Assembly: GCA_001414345.1 (NCBI GenBank)
Contig: LLCB01000262.1
Span: 16,978-80,977 of the forward strand
Reading direction: 5' to 3'
DNA: 64,000 nt
Source: Hymenoscyphus infarciens
Taxonomy: Eukaryota > Ascomycota > Leotiomycetes > Helotiales > Helotiaceae
Part shown: positions 40,201 to 52,564 of the stretch, piece by piece
Layout: each line of letters begins with the position of its first letter
How positions within the stretch are numbered: position 1 is the stretch's first letter
Program-made: the position numbers and the translations under genes
The notes under the pieces: generated by a model
What the model was told of the DNA's origin: nothing
What the model saw: the letters and a program-made list of their open reading frames with translations, nothing else
Database searches by the model: none

Positions 40201-40380
40201 CAGTATTGAGTATTCATTCCACCCATAATAACAAAAGGCTCGTAAGAAAAGATATATATTTCAGAACCTTTCCATCAACGACAACTTTCGAGGTTAGTTC
40301 AGAAGAGCAGTTTTTTCTTCTTTAGAGGCAGAGCAGATAGGAGAAAGATATATGTCGATAGCAGGAGTCGGTCTTAGAGA
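37272..40380. other. Gene-free stretch, membrane protein 5' side to AT block
   Basis: About 3.1 kb of ordinary composition with no recognisable coding sequence. It includes the upstream region of the membrane protein gene. A 56-bp unit is duplicated head to tail at 39632-39687 and 39688-39743. The composition changes abruptly to AT-rich near 40381. Confidence 0.45.
39632..39743. repeat. 56-bp tandem duplication
   Basis: Two adjacent units both start GAATTACTTCT and end AGCAAGAACTTATGTATT, with a few differences between them. Function unknown. Confidence 0.8.
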
Positions 40381-40590
40381 GAAATAATATTATAATAAAA
40401 AGGTTAACTCTTATTTAAAAAAACGTAGACTTAATTAAATAAGAAAAATAGCTTCGATATTATATTAAGAGTACTTAATATTATATCTATATATCGCGCG
40501 CTAAGTAGCGCCGTATAACCTAAATAGTAAAAACTTATACTTCTTTAAATATTTACTAAAAAAGAGTCTATTACTTTAAAAATCCTTGTC

Positions 40591-41230
40591 GTATACTAGT
40601 ATACTTATCTATCTCTCTTCTTTATTAGAAAAAGGAAAAAACCTCTCTTCTTATAAAGATTTAACTAAAAAAAAAACGAAAAAAAAAAGATATAAAAAAA
40701 GTATTAAAAAAAACAGGCTTATTACTATTATTTCAAGATATAAATAGAATAGAGAGTATATAAGATAAGATATAAGTCTATAAAACTATTCTATCTATTC
40801 TTATTTTTCTTTTTCTTTTTCTTTTTATTTTCATCTCTAAATATTAAAGATTAAATTATATATATTAAATTAAACCTCTAAATAAGATCTCTTTTAAAAA
40901 AGCGAAATATAGATATCTTAACTTAAATCCTTCTCTCTTTCTTAAGAGTTATATATAAGTTAAGAAAGAAGAATAAAGAATATTATCTAGGAAATACTAT
41001 AAGTAGATAGAGTTAATAGAGCTAATAAGTTATTAGAGAGAGAAAAGAAGATTCTTTTAAATTAGAGATTAATTTTTTTCTTTTTTCTCTCTCTTAGATT
41101 AAGAGTTTAGAGATTAAGAGCTTTAGAGACTTAGAGAGTATATATATCTATAAAAAAAGAAGAAAGAAGAAGAAAAAGATAGTAAATATTATTTTCTCTT
41201 CTCTTTTTTGTCTTTCTTTTTCTCTCTCTC
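40591..41230. repeat. Direct repeat unit A, left copy (LTR-like)
   Basis: Matches 44009-44640 over most of its length, including TTATTAGAAAAAGGAAAAAA and GGAAATACTATAAGTAGATA. It is possibly a long terminal repeat. Ends are approximate. Confidence 0.6.
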
Positions 41231-44008
41231 TTTCTTAAACTTAAGTAGTAATATAAAATTTATTAGATTATTATACTATATAATATAGAATAAATATTAT
41301 AAGTTCTTATCTAAGATAATAAAATATTATTAAAAAATTAAGAATAATTAATAAAATTATAATAGTATAAAATATATACTACTACTAAAGAGATATATAG
41401 AAGTATATTCGAGATAGAATAATATATATAAATACTAGGTTCTAATATAGAAGAAAAGACTAAACTAGTCTTTTCTAACTCTAGAAGAGTAAGCTACTAT
41501 ATATAAGAGGTTTAAATAATAAAAAAGAGTTTAAAACTAAATAATAATATATATTAGCTAATATAAAAGCCTAAACCTATATAATCTTTCTAAAACAGAT
41601 AATATAAAATAATAATAGCTAAAACCTTATATATAGTAAGTACTTCTAGCTATCTAAGATAGCTTAGATAATAAGCTATTATATCTCTCTCTCTTAAAAA
41701 AGACTTATTCTAAGTCTTTACTATACTATTAGAGTTAAATTAAAATAGTATAAGTTATAATATTTATTATATTTATTAATTTTATTATAAGTAAGATATT
41801 AGTTTTTAGTTTTTAGGTCTTAATTATAGCTAACCTAGTTTATAAATACTTATAAAAGAGACTTTATTTCTAGTTCTTTTATATTAAAAATAAATGTTTA
41901 TATTTACTAAAAAAGTATAGTTTAATCTTATCTAGTAGATTAGAAAAAGTTTAAAGTAGAGTTAGATAATATTTAGTTAGTATTCTTAAAGATAGTAATA
42001 ACTTAGCTAAGAGCTTACTTTTAAGTATATTTTAACTAATTTATATCTAATTTAAATTACTAAAAGAGTATAAGTCTAAAAAGTTTAAAATAAGTTAAAG
42101 ATAAGTTTAAAGTAGAGTTAGAAGTAAATATTAAAAGGTAATATTATAAGTAGTAGTAATATCTTAGCTAAGAGCTTACTTTAAGAGTATATTAATTTAT
42201 ATCTAATTTAAAGAATTTAAATAAAAAAAGACTTCTAGCTTAACTAAAAGTAAAAGAAAGTAAAGAAAGTAAGAAAGACTTTTTACTAGAGTTAGTAGAG
42301 TTTTAGCTAGTTAAAAGTAAAGTTATTACTAAAGCTTATTATATTTTTTAAGTAACTAGAAATAATAAAAAGAGATAGTTATAAATATAGTAGTATCTAA
42401 GTTTAAATATCTAATTATATAAAACTATATTACTTAAGCTTATAAGCTATCTTATTTCTTTTAGTAATTTAGATTTAAACTAAAGTACTTAAGAACTTAT
42501 TTATCTTTTAATTTTAAAGAAGAGTTACTATTATATTATAAAGAGTTTAAAGCTTAATAGAGAGTATTCTTTTAAACTAAAGAGTATCTTAGTAAAGTTA
42601 TAATTCTAGTATCTTTTAAAAGTAGTAGACGTATTTTAGAGTTAAGATATATCTTATATATAAAAGAACCTTTCTAATTCTAGTATCTCTCTAAGTATAG
42701 CTTTATTTAAAAAGTAATCTTTTAAAGTTAATAAAAGTTTCTTTAGTATAATCTTCTTTTAATTCTACTTCTTTCTCTTTTAAGTTTTATACTAGTAGCT
42801 AAGACTTAGTTTATAACTAAGTAATTATAATCTTTTTAGTTATTTATTAATAAAGGTATTTTTAAAGATATATAAAGTAGTAGAAAGGTATTAAAGATAG
42901 TAGTATCTTTTAAGTAAAAGAAGTTTAAATTTAAGCTTTTAAAAGTAAAAAAGAGTTTAAATAAAGATTTAAAAGAGAGTTATATTAAAAAGAGTTTAAA
43001 AGTAAGTTTTTAACTTTAAAGTTTACTTATAATTTTTTTATCTATTTTAGCTAATTAATTATTTATCTTTTATTTTACTATCTTCTTATTTATATATTAT
43101 TTATATTTAAGAAGTCTTATTTATTATTTTTTTATTTTATTAAAATCTTCTAAGTCTTAGTATATAAGTATAATTTAAAAAGAGTTTAAAGAGTCTTTTA
43201 AAAAGAGAGGTAGCTTTAGAAGATATTTATTACTTAATATCTTATAGGAGAACTAGTTTAAAAAGACTTAAAGTCTCTTAGAAATTTAATATAATATTAA
43301 TTTAGAGAAAAGAAGAGATAAGATTAGATTTAGAAGCCTTTTAAATAACTTTTTTATTAATAGTTAACTTATTTACTAAACCTATATATAATAGTCTTTA
43401 TATAAAAAGAGTTATTAGAATTCTAAATACTTAGTATATTTAAATCTTATAATATATAAGATATAATTTTTATTAACTATTTATAATTAATACTAAACTC
43501 TAATATTACTAGTTATCTAAGAGATCTCTAGAATTCTAGCTATTTAAGAATATTATTATTCTAGTCTAAATCTAGACTAAATTATTTTTAAAATAAAAGA
43601 AAGTAATAAAAAGCTTAAAAGAAATATTATTTATACTATTATTAGTAAAGAAGAGTTTAGTCTTTTTATATAATAGTATAAAATATATACTACTATAGAA
43701 AAGATATATAAGAGTACGTTTAGTAGAATAATATACGTAGATACTAGGCTCTAATATAGAAGAAAAAGCTAAACTAGTCTTTTCTAACTCTAGAAGAGTA
43801 GACTACTATATATAAGAGGTTTAGACGATATAAAAGAGATATAAAACCGAATAATAATATATATTAGCTAATATAAAAGCCTAAACTCTATAAAGTACGT
43901 CTAAAAGCTTAGACGTATATAATCTTTCTAAATTAGATAATATAATATAATAACTACTAAAACTTTATATATATAGTATATACTATATAATCTCGGCTAT
44001 ATAAGATA

Positions 44009-44640
44009 GTATACTAGTATAATCTCTCTCTTTTATTAGAAAAAGGAAAAAACCTCTCTTCTTATAAATATCTAAAATAAAAAAATATCTAAAATAAAAA
44101 AAGTAAAATAATAAAAAAAGAAGTAGCTTTATTATTATTATTTCAAGCTATAAATAGAATAGAGAGTATATAAGATAAGAGATAAGTCTATAAAACTATT
44201 TTCTTTTTTCTTTTTCTTTTTCTTTTTCTTTTTATCTTTAAGTATTAAATATTAAATTATAAATATTAAATTAAACCTCTAAATAAGATCTCTTTTAAAA
44301 AAGATAAATATAGATATCTTAACTTAAATCCTACTTCCTTTCTTAAGAGTTATATATAAGTTAAGAAAGAAGAATAAAGAATATTATCTAGGAAATACTA
44401 TAAGTAGATAGAGCTAATAGAGCTAATAAGTTATTAGAGAGAGAAAAGAATATTCTTTTAAATTAGAGATTAATTTTTTTTCTCTTTTTTCTCTCTCTTA
44501 GATTAAGAGTTTAAGAGATTTAGAGAGTATATATCTAAAAAGAATTTAAAAGATTTAGAGAGAATATATTTTAAATAAATAAAAAAAACCGTAGTAAGTA
44601 TTATATTATTATTTTATTTTTGTCTTTCTCTTTCGCTTTT
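44009..44640. repeat. Direct repeat unit A, right copy (LTR-like)
   Basis: Right partner of the repeat at 40591, in the same orientation. It is directly preceded by the second copy of the other repeated sequence (43672-44009). Confidence 0.6.
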
Positions 44641-45337
44641 TATAGCTTAGACCTCTCTTTATAAAGTTATATTATAAGTCTACGAGCTATTTTAACTTTA
44701 AAATCTTAAGAATTAGCGTTATAGAGATCTATTTATATATTTATCTATATATATTCTAAATACTAATCTTAAATTCTAGCTTTCTAGTTTTTATACTCTC
44801 TCGACTTTTTTCTTAATTATATATTCTTCTTTTCTACTCTAAAATAATAAAGGAATAAAGAAATAAATAAATAAAAATTATATTTTTTTGAAATTCAAAA
44901 GAGAAGATTAGAGTTTTCTATCTAAATACTATTATTATTATTATTATCTTAAAAGAAAGCGGTTATAGTTAACTTACTTACTTACTTCTAGCTTTTTTTT
45001 TAGTTTTATTAGTCTTAGATAAGAGAGATTATTAACTCGAGAGAGAAATTCAAGTATTTTTTATCTATCTTAATCTAGTCTATAGTAAGAAGAAGAAGAA
45101 GAAGGAAAAGAAAGAATATTATATTATAGTTTAGTCGATTATTAGAGAGGTTTGAGTTTAGGTCGAGATAAGATAACCAAAGTGAGAGAGAGAGTCTAGA
45201 TAAGTGATATTAGAGTAGGCAGGATATAAACTAGTGCTATCTAAGTTGAATAGTTTCTTAGGTGCCTCGGATTTATTATTTAAAGAATTTAGATTACCGT
45301 GTATAATCAAGTGACTCCTTAAGAGAGTGTTATTATG

Positions 45338-45392
45338 TTGAAAGTTGAAAGTTGAAAGTTGAAAGTTGAAAGCTGAAAATTAAAAGCTGACG
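45338..45392. repeat. GTTGAAA-type heptamer repeat
   Basis: About five copies of GTTGAAA followed by degenerate copies (GCTGAAA, ATTAAAA, GCTGACG). It sits between the two AT-rich mobile blocks. Confidence 0.8.
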
Positions 45393-45576
45393 GTTGATAA
45401 TAAGATAGGTATCTTGTAATTTTCTTTCTAGGCGATCGATGTCTAATATAAAAAATAGGTTTATATGATTTAGAGCTTTTCATCTTTTGAGGCAATCGAG
45501 ATAAGGAATTTTAGAACTATAGTATAAGACGAGAAAACGTTCTAGCTTTTAAGAGTATTAAAGGGAGATATATATA

Positions 45577-48500
45577 CGGTAATTATCTATTTTGCTCTCT
45601 AAATAATGATTTATATCTTAAATATCCCTTGATTAATGAATAATACCTAGAATATCTCTTGTTTTTATACCTCTTATTTTTAGAGAGTAAAACTATTAAA
45701 ATAGGAGTATTCTAGTTAATAAAGATATTTTTCTTATTTATTATTTTCTCTATACTAATATACTAAAAATTTAATAAATATAGTAAATTAACCTACTACT
45801 ATACTATCTACCTACTTCTTAATATATAAACTTTTATAAGTACTCTCTAGTATAATACTCTAATCTTTACGCTTTCGTTTATCTCTTAAATCAACGGCTT
45901 TTTAGCTCTTCTAAGTACTTAGATTAACCTTAATTCTAATTCCTCCTTACGTAGTAGGATTAATTCTTAGCTTAGCACTATCTATACTAATTTCGCCTTA
46001 AACGTCTATATTCTCCTACTCCTACTCCTGCTTCTACTCCTACTCCTACTCCTACTTCTACTCTACTATCTTTACTCTATATAATTAATCTAATATTAAT
46101 AGCGTAAGGCAACGTCTATTAATATCTACTATATACTCTTAATCTATATAGTAATAATACCTATCTATTATACTCTAACTATTACTTAATCGTTGCTTTT
46201 CCTTCTTACTTTAAGTACTTAAAACTTTAAAGTATACTTCTAGCTTAATAAATCGCTTATTAATTCCTCTTCTACTAGTAATATTATATCGACGTTATAC
46301 GCTCTCTATAGCTTACTCGGTTTCGCTATCGTTACTTATACTTATAATTAAGGGTTCGTCGAGCTCGAATAGCTCTTCTAGTAGTAGCTTAGATAATAGG
46401 AAAAAGTCTTCTAAGCTATTAGAAAAGCTATTAAATTCCTTCTTATATTCCTCTCTACTATCTCTATTCTTATTCTTATTCTTAAGAGATTCTAAAACTT
46501 AGTTTTAATAATAGAAGGTAATTTATACTTTATTAGTAGTAGTAAGATTAGATTAGTAAAGAGGATTATTATTAATATCTTTAAGAAAGACTTCCTAGTC
46601 TCTAAACTCATTGTTACTTAATTAGTTACTATCTTCTCTAAAAACTACCTCTTTTATCTTTTATATACGTCTATAAGCTGATAATATACCTGTATATATT
46701 CTCGAATTATAACTAACTTCTTAGTAATTATAATACTTACGATTTAATAGTTAATACTCTTAATAGATATATACCTTTTTTAGTCGTCCTATATAACGCT
46801 TAATTAGTAGTAGTAAAATACTAGAAGTAGAATAAAGCTTATTAATTATAAGAAAAGGCTTGAAAGTAGAATAGTATATTATATAATAATTTAAGAGTAA
46901 ATAGCTATAGTAGAAGAATTATATAACGTCGATAGTAAGATATTAGTAATAGGTAATTATATATAAATAAGGTAATTAATAATCCTAGAAAGAGAGATAT
47001 AAGTAAGTACGCTCTTTAAGATTAACTTAGTAGTAATGTTTTTTAAGAGTATTAACTTAGTAGACGTCTCTACTAGTAGGAATAACTTCATACTTTTTAG
47101 TATACTCTAGTCTTTTAAGATAGAGCTTCTATAGCTTATTTAAGACCTTAGTATTACTAAATTTAGTAGGCGAATTATAATATAAATAAAACTTCTTTAT
47201 TATCTAATCCTATATACTATTAAGTAGTTATATTAGTAGACGATTCTAAATCTCGCTCTATATTAAGTTAATACTTTTAATAATATTTAATATATTATAG
47301 CTATATTATAAAAGTCCTTTAATAGAGATAACCTTATATATAGAATAAATATCGGTTAGAATAGTAGTAACGTATTTAGAGAGGGTTTTATTACTATACT
47401 TCTTTTTAAACTTTACTATTTATAATAGAGTTTCTTAGTAAGTATCTCTATTCTTTATATAGTAAAGTCTCTACTAAAGTTGTCTTAATTCCTTACTATA
47501 GTAAAAGGCGATGTTATCTATAATATACTAATAATATATAAGAGTGTAAGCTTTTAGAAAGGCTATTAGAAGTTGCTTTCGTAGGCTCTTTTAATAGTTG
47601 CTAATTAGTACCTATTTATTACTATTCTTATATATTATTTAAAGAGTTTAAAAGGCGTATACTATATTTGTAAAGTACTACTTCTACGACTTCTCGTCCT
47701 CTTTTAGTAATAACGCCTAATAAATTAGTAATATCTTATTATTAGTATTAATTATAATAGTAATTACTAGTACTATCTTAAACTTCGATTAAGTATATAT
47801 AGTATCGACTCTAGTAAAGTAGTAGATATATTTAGTAGTATTATAAAGAGGTCTTAGAGTAATAAATATACTCTTAAATTCTATAGTTTCCTAGTTGATT
47901 TAAAGACGTGTATAGTAAGTAGAATCTAAATCTTAGAGCGTCTTTACGTAATTTAGTATAAACGTAAACGAATTCTTTTCCTTCTTAAGACTCTTCTTAC
48001 GTTACTTTTAGATAACGTGATATGTCTAACGATTTAGTATAGTATTACCTCGGCTAAGCGACTTCTCGTTATTTACTAAATTCTTTATCTTAAGGTTAGG
48101 ATCTCGATTAATAGATTTAACGTAGGTATTAAGAATATATTATATACTATTCTTACTATAGTAATTAAGGTATATATTAGTTAGGTAAGAGTAAAGAGTA
48201 TATACTTAAAGGATTACGTGCTAAGTCTTCTTAGAAAGGATAATATATAGGTAGAATTCGTATATCTCTTTTACCTTATACTCGAGGATAAACTAACCTT
48301 TATCTAACTTTATAATCTTATAAGACTCGTCCTAATTAATTAGATAAACGATTATAGCCTCTTTTACCTCCTTAAGAGTAGGCTACTCCTAACTAATTCA
48401 TATAACGTCCTTCGAAGCGTTAGTATCTGCTAGCGTAGAATCACTTATTAATTTATTCGTAATAGCTTTATCTTATTATTCTTGTTAATTAAGCTCTTTT

Positions 48501-48849
48501 AATATTATATAATAAGGCTTTATACGCCGTTCACGCTCTATCTTATCCTTATACTTAAGAGCTAGTATATTAGTAGTAGTAGTAATAGTAGAAGAAGATA
48601 GAGAGAGAATAGATTTTAGTACTTAAATATTATAAGGCATCCTAGTATATAGTTTTAATTTACTCAAAAACAGGTATAGATATATAGTAAAAGTAGTAAA
48701 TATTTACTAACTAGAATACTCCTATTTTAACAGTTTTACCCTCTAAAAATAAGAGGTACAAAAACAAGGGGTATTCCAGGTATTATTCATCAATCAAGAG
48801 ATATTTAAGGTATAAATCATTATTTAGAGGGCAAAATAGATAATTACCG
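45577..48849. mobile_element. TIR element with ~155-bp inverted repeats (MULE-like)
   Basis: The ends start CGGTAATTATCTATTTTGC on both strands and remain alike for about 155 bp (45577-45735 against 48849-48695). The flanks read ATATATATA on both sides, which fits a 9-bp target duplication but is ambiguous because the site is an AT run. Long terminal repeats with a 9-bp duplication suggest a Mutator-like element. Most left/right differences are C/T or G/A. The interior is RIP-mutated and no transposase frame survives. Confidence 0.7.
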
Positions 48850-51800
48850 ATATATATATGAACATCAAATTTGGTTTACTAGCTTTTCTTGCACAATCTC
48901 AGTAACTGGAATGCTTCAAGTGAAGAACATCCCGAAACTCTCTACTGATGCGGACTTTCTTCTGCTTCTTACCACGTCTAGGCTGGCTGAAGCTGCAGCT
49001 CAATGCACGCAAGATCTCACCTGCAAAAGAGGGGTTATGATCACGTGTATATAGACTCGGGATCCAACGAATGGTAGAAAGTCAACACACGTCAGGCCTC
49101 GCTATGCTGTATAACCACAAGGCAACAGACGAGGACCTAGAGTGTTTGATAGGCGTGATAAGCACTTCTCAAAAACGCAACCAGAAAGTCCCCGGATTCT
49201 CGGTGAGCAAACAGCGGTGTGGATGCAAAGTGAAAGAAGGAAAAGCATGTACAAGCAAAAGATAGGTCGAAAGTCTTGGAGCCTCAATGAATCTCTGTCA
49301 CTTGTCAGATTTTCTATGATTCTTACAAGAGCAAGAGCCTTATCACTCGACATTTTTTTTGCTTTTGCTTTGGGAAGAATGTGAGCGGGGAGAAGATCCT
49401 GGAAGAAATGGTGGTTGCGCAGCGTTGACAGATAAAGTAATGATCCGATTTTCTTGCATCGAGGTTCCCTTTTTCTTGTGTTACTTTGAGAGTTTGTTTC
49501 GCGGGAGATGATGCCAACGGGGTGGAACTAGATTTGTAGGCTGGAAGCACGAAGATCTAATGTAGATATATGTGGGATGACTTAGTGATGTCGACGTGGT
49601 AGGCGTCTCGCTCCGAGGTGTCTGGGTTTCGATATGCAGCAAGGCGGAGGGCCAATACCAATTGCAGCCCGATTTCGACGATGGTTTTAGATGGCTTCAA
49701 GTGCCTCCAGTTCTGGAGATTTTCTGGAAAGAATCTCTCCCGGAATCTAAACTCCATCACATCGAGTGGTCTCGGTGTTTGTACGACAGATGTCAACCAG
49801 GATAATCTATCCATTCGCTCGCACCAAGAGACGAAAGAGCGAGTGCCACGGTACAGGTAACAGGTGAGAGTACATGGTCAATAGCGGCCAAGGGCATATG
49901 CTCGCTGCCGTCAACCATGACCTCGACAAGTAGTTGTGATGTGTCACGGAAGATGTAGTCAATGAGGTTATTTGTCGCTCTCTTTTCCTAGTTTTTCTTT
50001 CTCTGTTGTCGATTGCTATCACGAGTTGTTGAGGAATTTAAGCAGCGAGGGTTAAAAAGGTTCCAAAAGAAGCTGTTCTCCTTTTGGGATGGTGGCAGAA
50101 AGATGGTCCGGGGTGGACGATGGCGTCAGGAGGGATTTTAGCCTTGTTCCCCGGATGTGAAACTTGTGTGGGTGAGTAGTGCAAAAGGAGGCCGGGGAAC
50201 CTGGAATGAGGAGAGAATTGGATGTTTAGATGTTGGACGGGGAACCGTGCACTCAACTGTTGATCGTTTTCTTTCTTTGCATCCCTCGCACTTTGGCTCG
50301 AGAATCCGAGGAATGAAGTTCGGTGGCACCAGACGATCGCGGGGGCATTTGGTTGAATTCCTCCGAGTGGTTGAGGCCATTCCAGCCAGTCCTGCCATTC
50401 CTGCCATTCCAGCGTGGAGAGACGGCGGGGAGAGTCCAGGAGACGAGAGGCGAGGGCAGTACGGAGTCTGGGAGTCTTCAGACTCTTCACCTACGTACAG
50501 AAAAGGAGAACTTGGGACGAGGGATTTCTAGATATATTAATGGTCAAGGCTAGTTGGTGTGGGCCACAACTAACAACCCCCTTTGTGCTGAGCGGGAGAA
50601 TCGGGAGAGCTACCAGTGAGAAGGCAGAAGAGAGCCGTAAGGCTGGCTGATTTTAGACCGGTCTGATCCAGGGGCTAGGCGAGCATGCTTAGCTTCAGAT
50701 AAAGTAGGATCGTAACCTGGAAGTTAGCGGTGCAATGCAGGTAAAGCTGCCCTGTCTGTGCGTGACACCTGGAGAAGGGGCCAGTTGCGCTATTAGGCCC
50801 TAGCTGGTGTCAATCTAGGCCTAATTGTGGATTTTCAGGGTTCATCAAGGGGTAAAAGTAGATCTTTTTTCACTTCACCGATCCAACTTTCAGCTCACGC
50901 TTCAGGGGTAAAGTGTTCGTCTGTTTTTGCAATGCAAATCACAGCACAGCACAACACAGCACAGCGTAGGGCATCAGGGCATGCAAGATGCGATGGCAGA
51001 CTGGATTTGGTGGTGCAATGAGAGATGCAGCCGTGGCTGAGTACCCGCATCTGGTCATATCAGACAGAGTTCCAGGTTGCCCATAAGGCGCCCTCTGGTG
51101 GCCCTTTTCTCTCCCTTTTCTCCCCCTTTTCTCTCCGTCCCAACTCCCAAAAGTTCATTGAACGTGGCCTGTAGACTACCCAGTGTTTTCGAAGCCTTGA
51201 ATGCCCCTTGCTACTCTGTAGACCCCAAAATCTAGCGGTGGTTGTGTGGTGCAAGAGAGCTGCAGAGGTGCATAGAAAGGCTTTACAAGCCACTTTTCGC
51301 ATACAAATCCTCCCTCCCCCCCCTAGCCCCTAGCCCCTGGCCCCTTGCACACATACCTACGAGCTGGGTCTACTCTGCTACTCTGCTGCTCTGCTCTGCT
51401 CTCCAGGGCCGCTCTGCGAACGGAATTCATGATTGTGCCAACATCCATCCTCTCTTCTCTCCCTCCTGCGCAAAGACTCCTTTCTGCCCTCAGAAATCCA
51501 TCACCAGGGCAAGAGACTTCTTGCGGGTGTCATTGCACGTCCTCCCCCCAAATTCCACGCCCATCACCACCCACCGCCCTTTCCTTCTACATACCATACC
51601 TACCTACCTACCCTTCCCCAGTTTTCCACCCTGCCCACTCGTTTTCCCGGGGGAATTCCACATCTCCAATCTACCTTAAACACCAAAAGCAGACTAGAAT
51701 CCATCTGATCAATCGGCCGATTCCAAAAACTCCTGTCGACGACCCGACGACCCGCTAAATAGAGTAGGAGAAGAGGCTGCTAACTAGTTGCGTGCGTTCC

Positions 51801-52564
51801 TGCCATCAACGCCCTTGCTTCCCCAGGCAAAACCTCAACCGCAAACCTTCTCCCAATTCTGCGACGCTGCTCCGAATGCGGTAGAACGACTTCGAATTCC
51901 CCCCTCGGAGAACCCCAAGACAACAACAACACGCTAAGGAGGCCTTTCGCAATTTGCCGCCTCAGACTACCAGGCTCAAATCGGTGCCCCCATCGCTTCG
52001 GTGACTCTGGCGAAAGTGCGCGGGTGCCTGCCTGCCTCTCTCCAACGAAGCGCGCCGCTGTGGTTGCATATGACAAACGAAGGGTTGTGTTGCGCTACCT
52101 ACTTTTTTCTCGCCCTACCTTCGCTCTCTGCTGCTACGCCTGCTTGGACAGCCAGAACCCTTTCAACAAAACTATATCCCTTTCCTCCTCCCTCGTCCTC
52201 GATGTCCGCGGTCGACTAAAGTACTTCCTTTTCGCTCTCGACCTTTTTTTCTGTAAATGATCTTGCCAGCATAGTCCGTTACATACAACCTACATCCGGT
52301 CCTGGTAAGTCAGACTTCTTCAGCTCCGTCTTCCGCGCCCGTCTGCTTCTGGCGACATCAGCCTTACCGCATAGATGCTGACATTTGGGAATCTCCCAGT
52401 CATATAGTTCTACAACCTGTCCGATACCCAGTAGAAAATCTCATTTATTGCTGGGAACAATCGACCGTAATACCATACTTCCGGTCCATACATCATATTT
52501 CACAGCACACGTCTTGCCTCATACCTTTTTGATATAGAACCAATTTCACACACACACTTTCTGG
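48850..52564. other. Intergenic, AT block to Pumilio gene
   Basis: About 3.7 kb of normal composition. No frame shows a recognisable domain; the longest (minus 50038-50490) looks like chance. The last 1.2 kb is pyrimidine-rich (CTCTGCTCTGCTCTGCTCTC-like near 51375) with many upstream ATGs, and is probably the promoter and long leader of the Pumilio gene. Confidence 0.45.

Larger units (their letters stand above)
40381..45130. mobile_element. RIP-mutated repeat block with internal direct repeats
   Basis: About 4.7 kb of extreme AT content; 41221-41400 contains no CA and no TG dinucleotide. Two internal sequences occur twice in the same orientation: one at about 40591-41230 and again at 44009-44640, the other at about 41361-41700 and again at 43672-44009. 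The first pair, about 3.4 kb apart, could be LTRs of a decayed retrotransposon, but no polyprotein, primer-binding site or target duplication can be read. Edges are composition edges, not element ends. Confidence 0.6.

Noticed and set aside
50038..50490. 150-aa minus-strand frame
   Set aside because: Low-complexity, overlapped by equally long frames on the other strand, no domain or splice signals of a gene.
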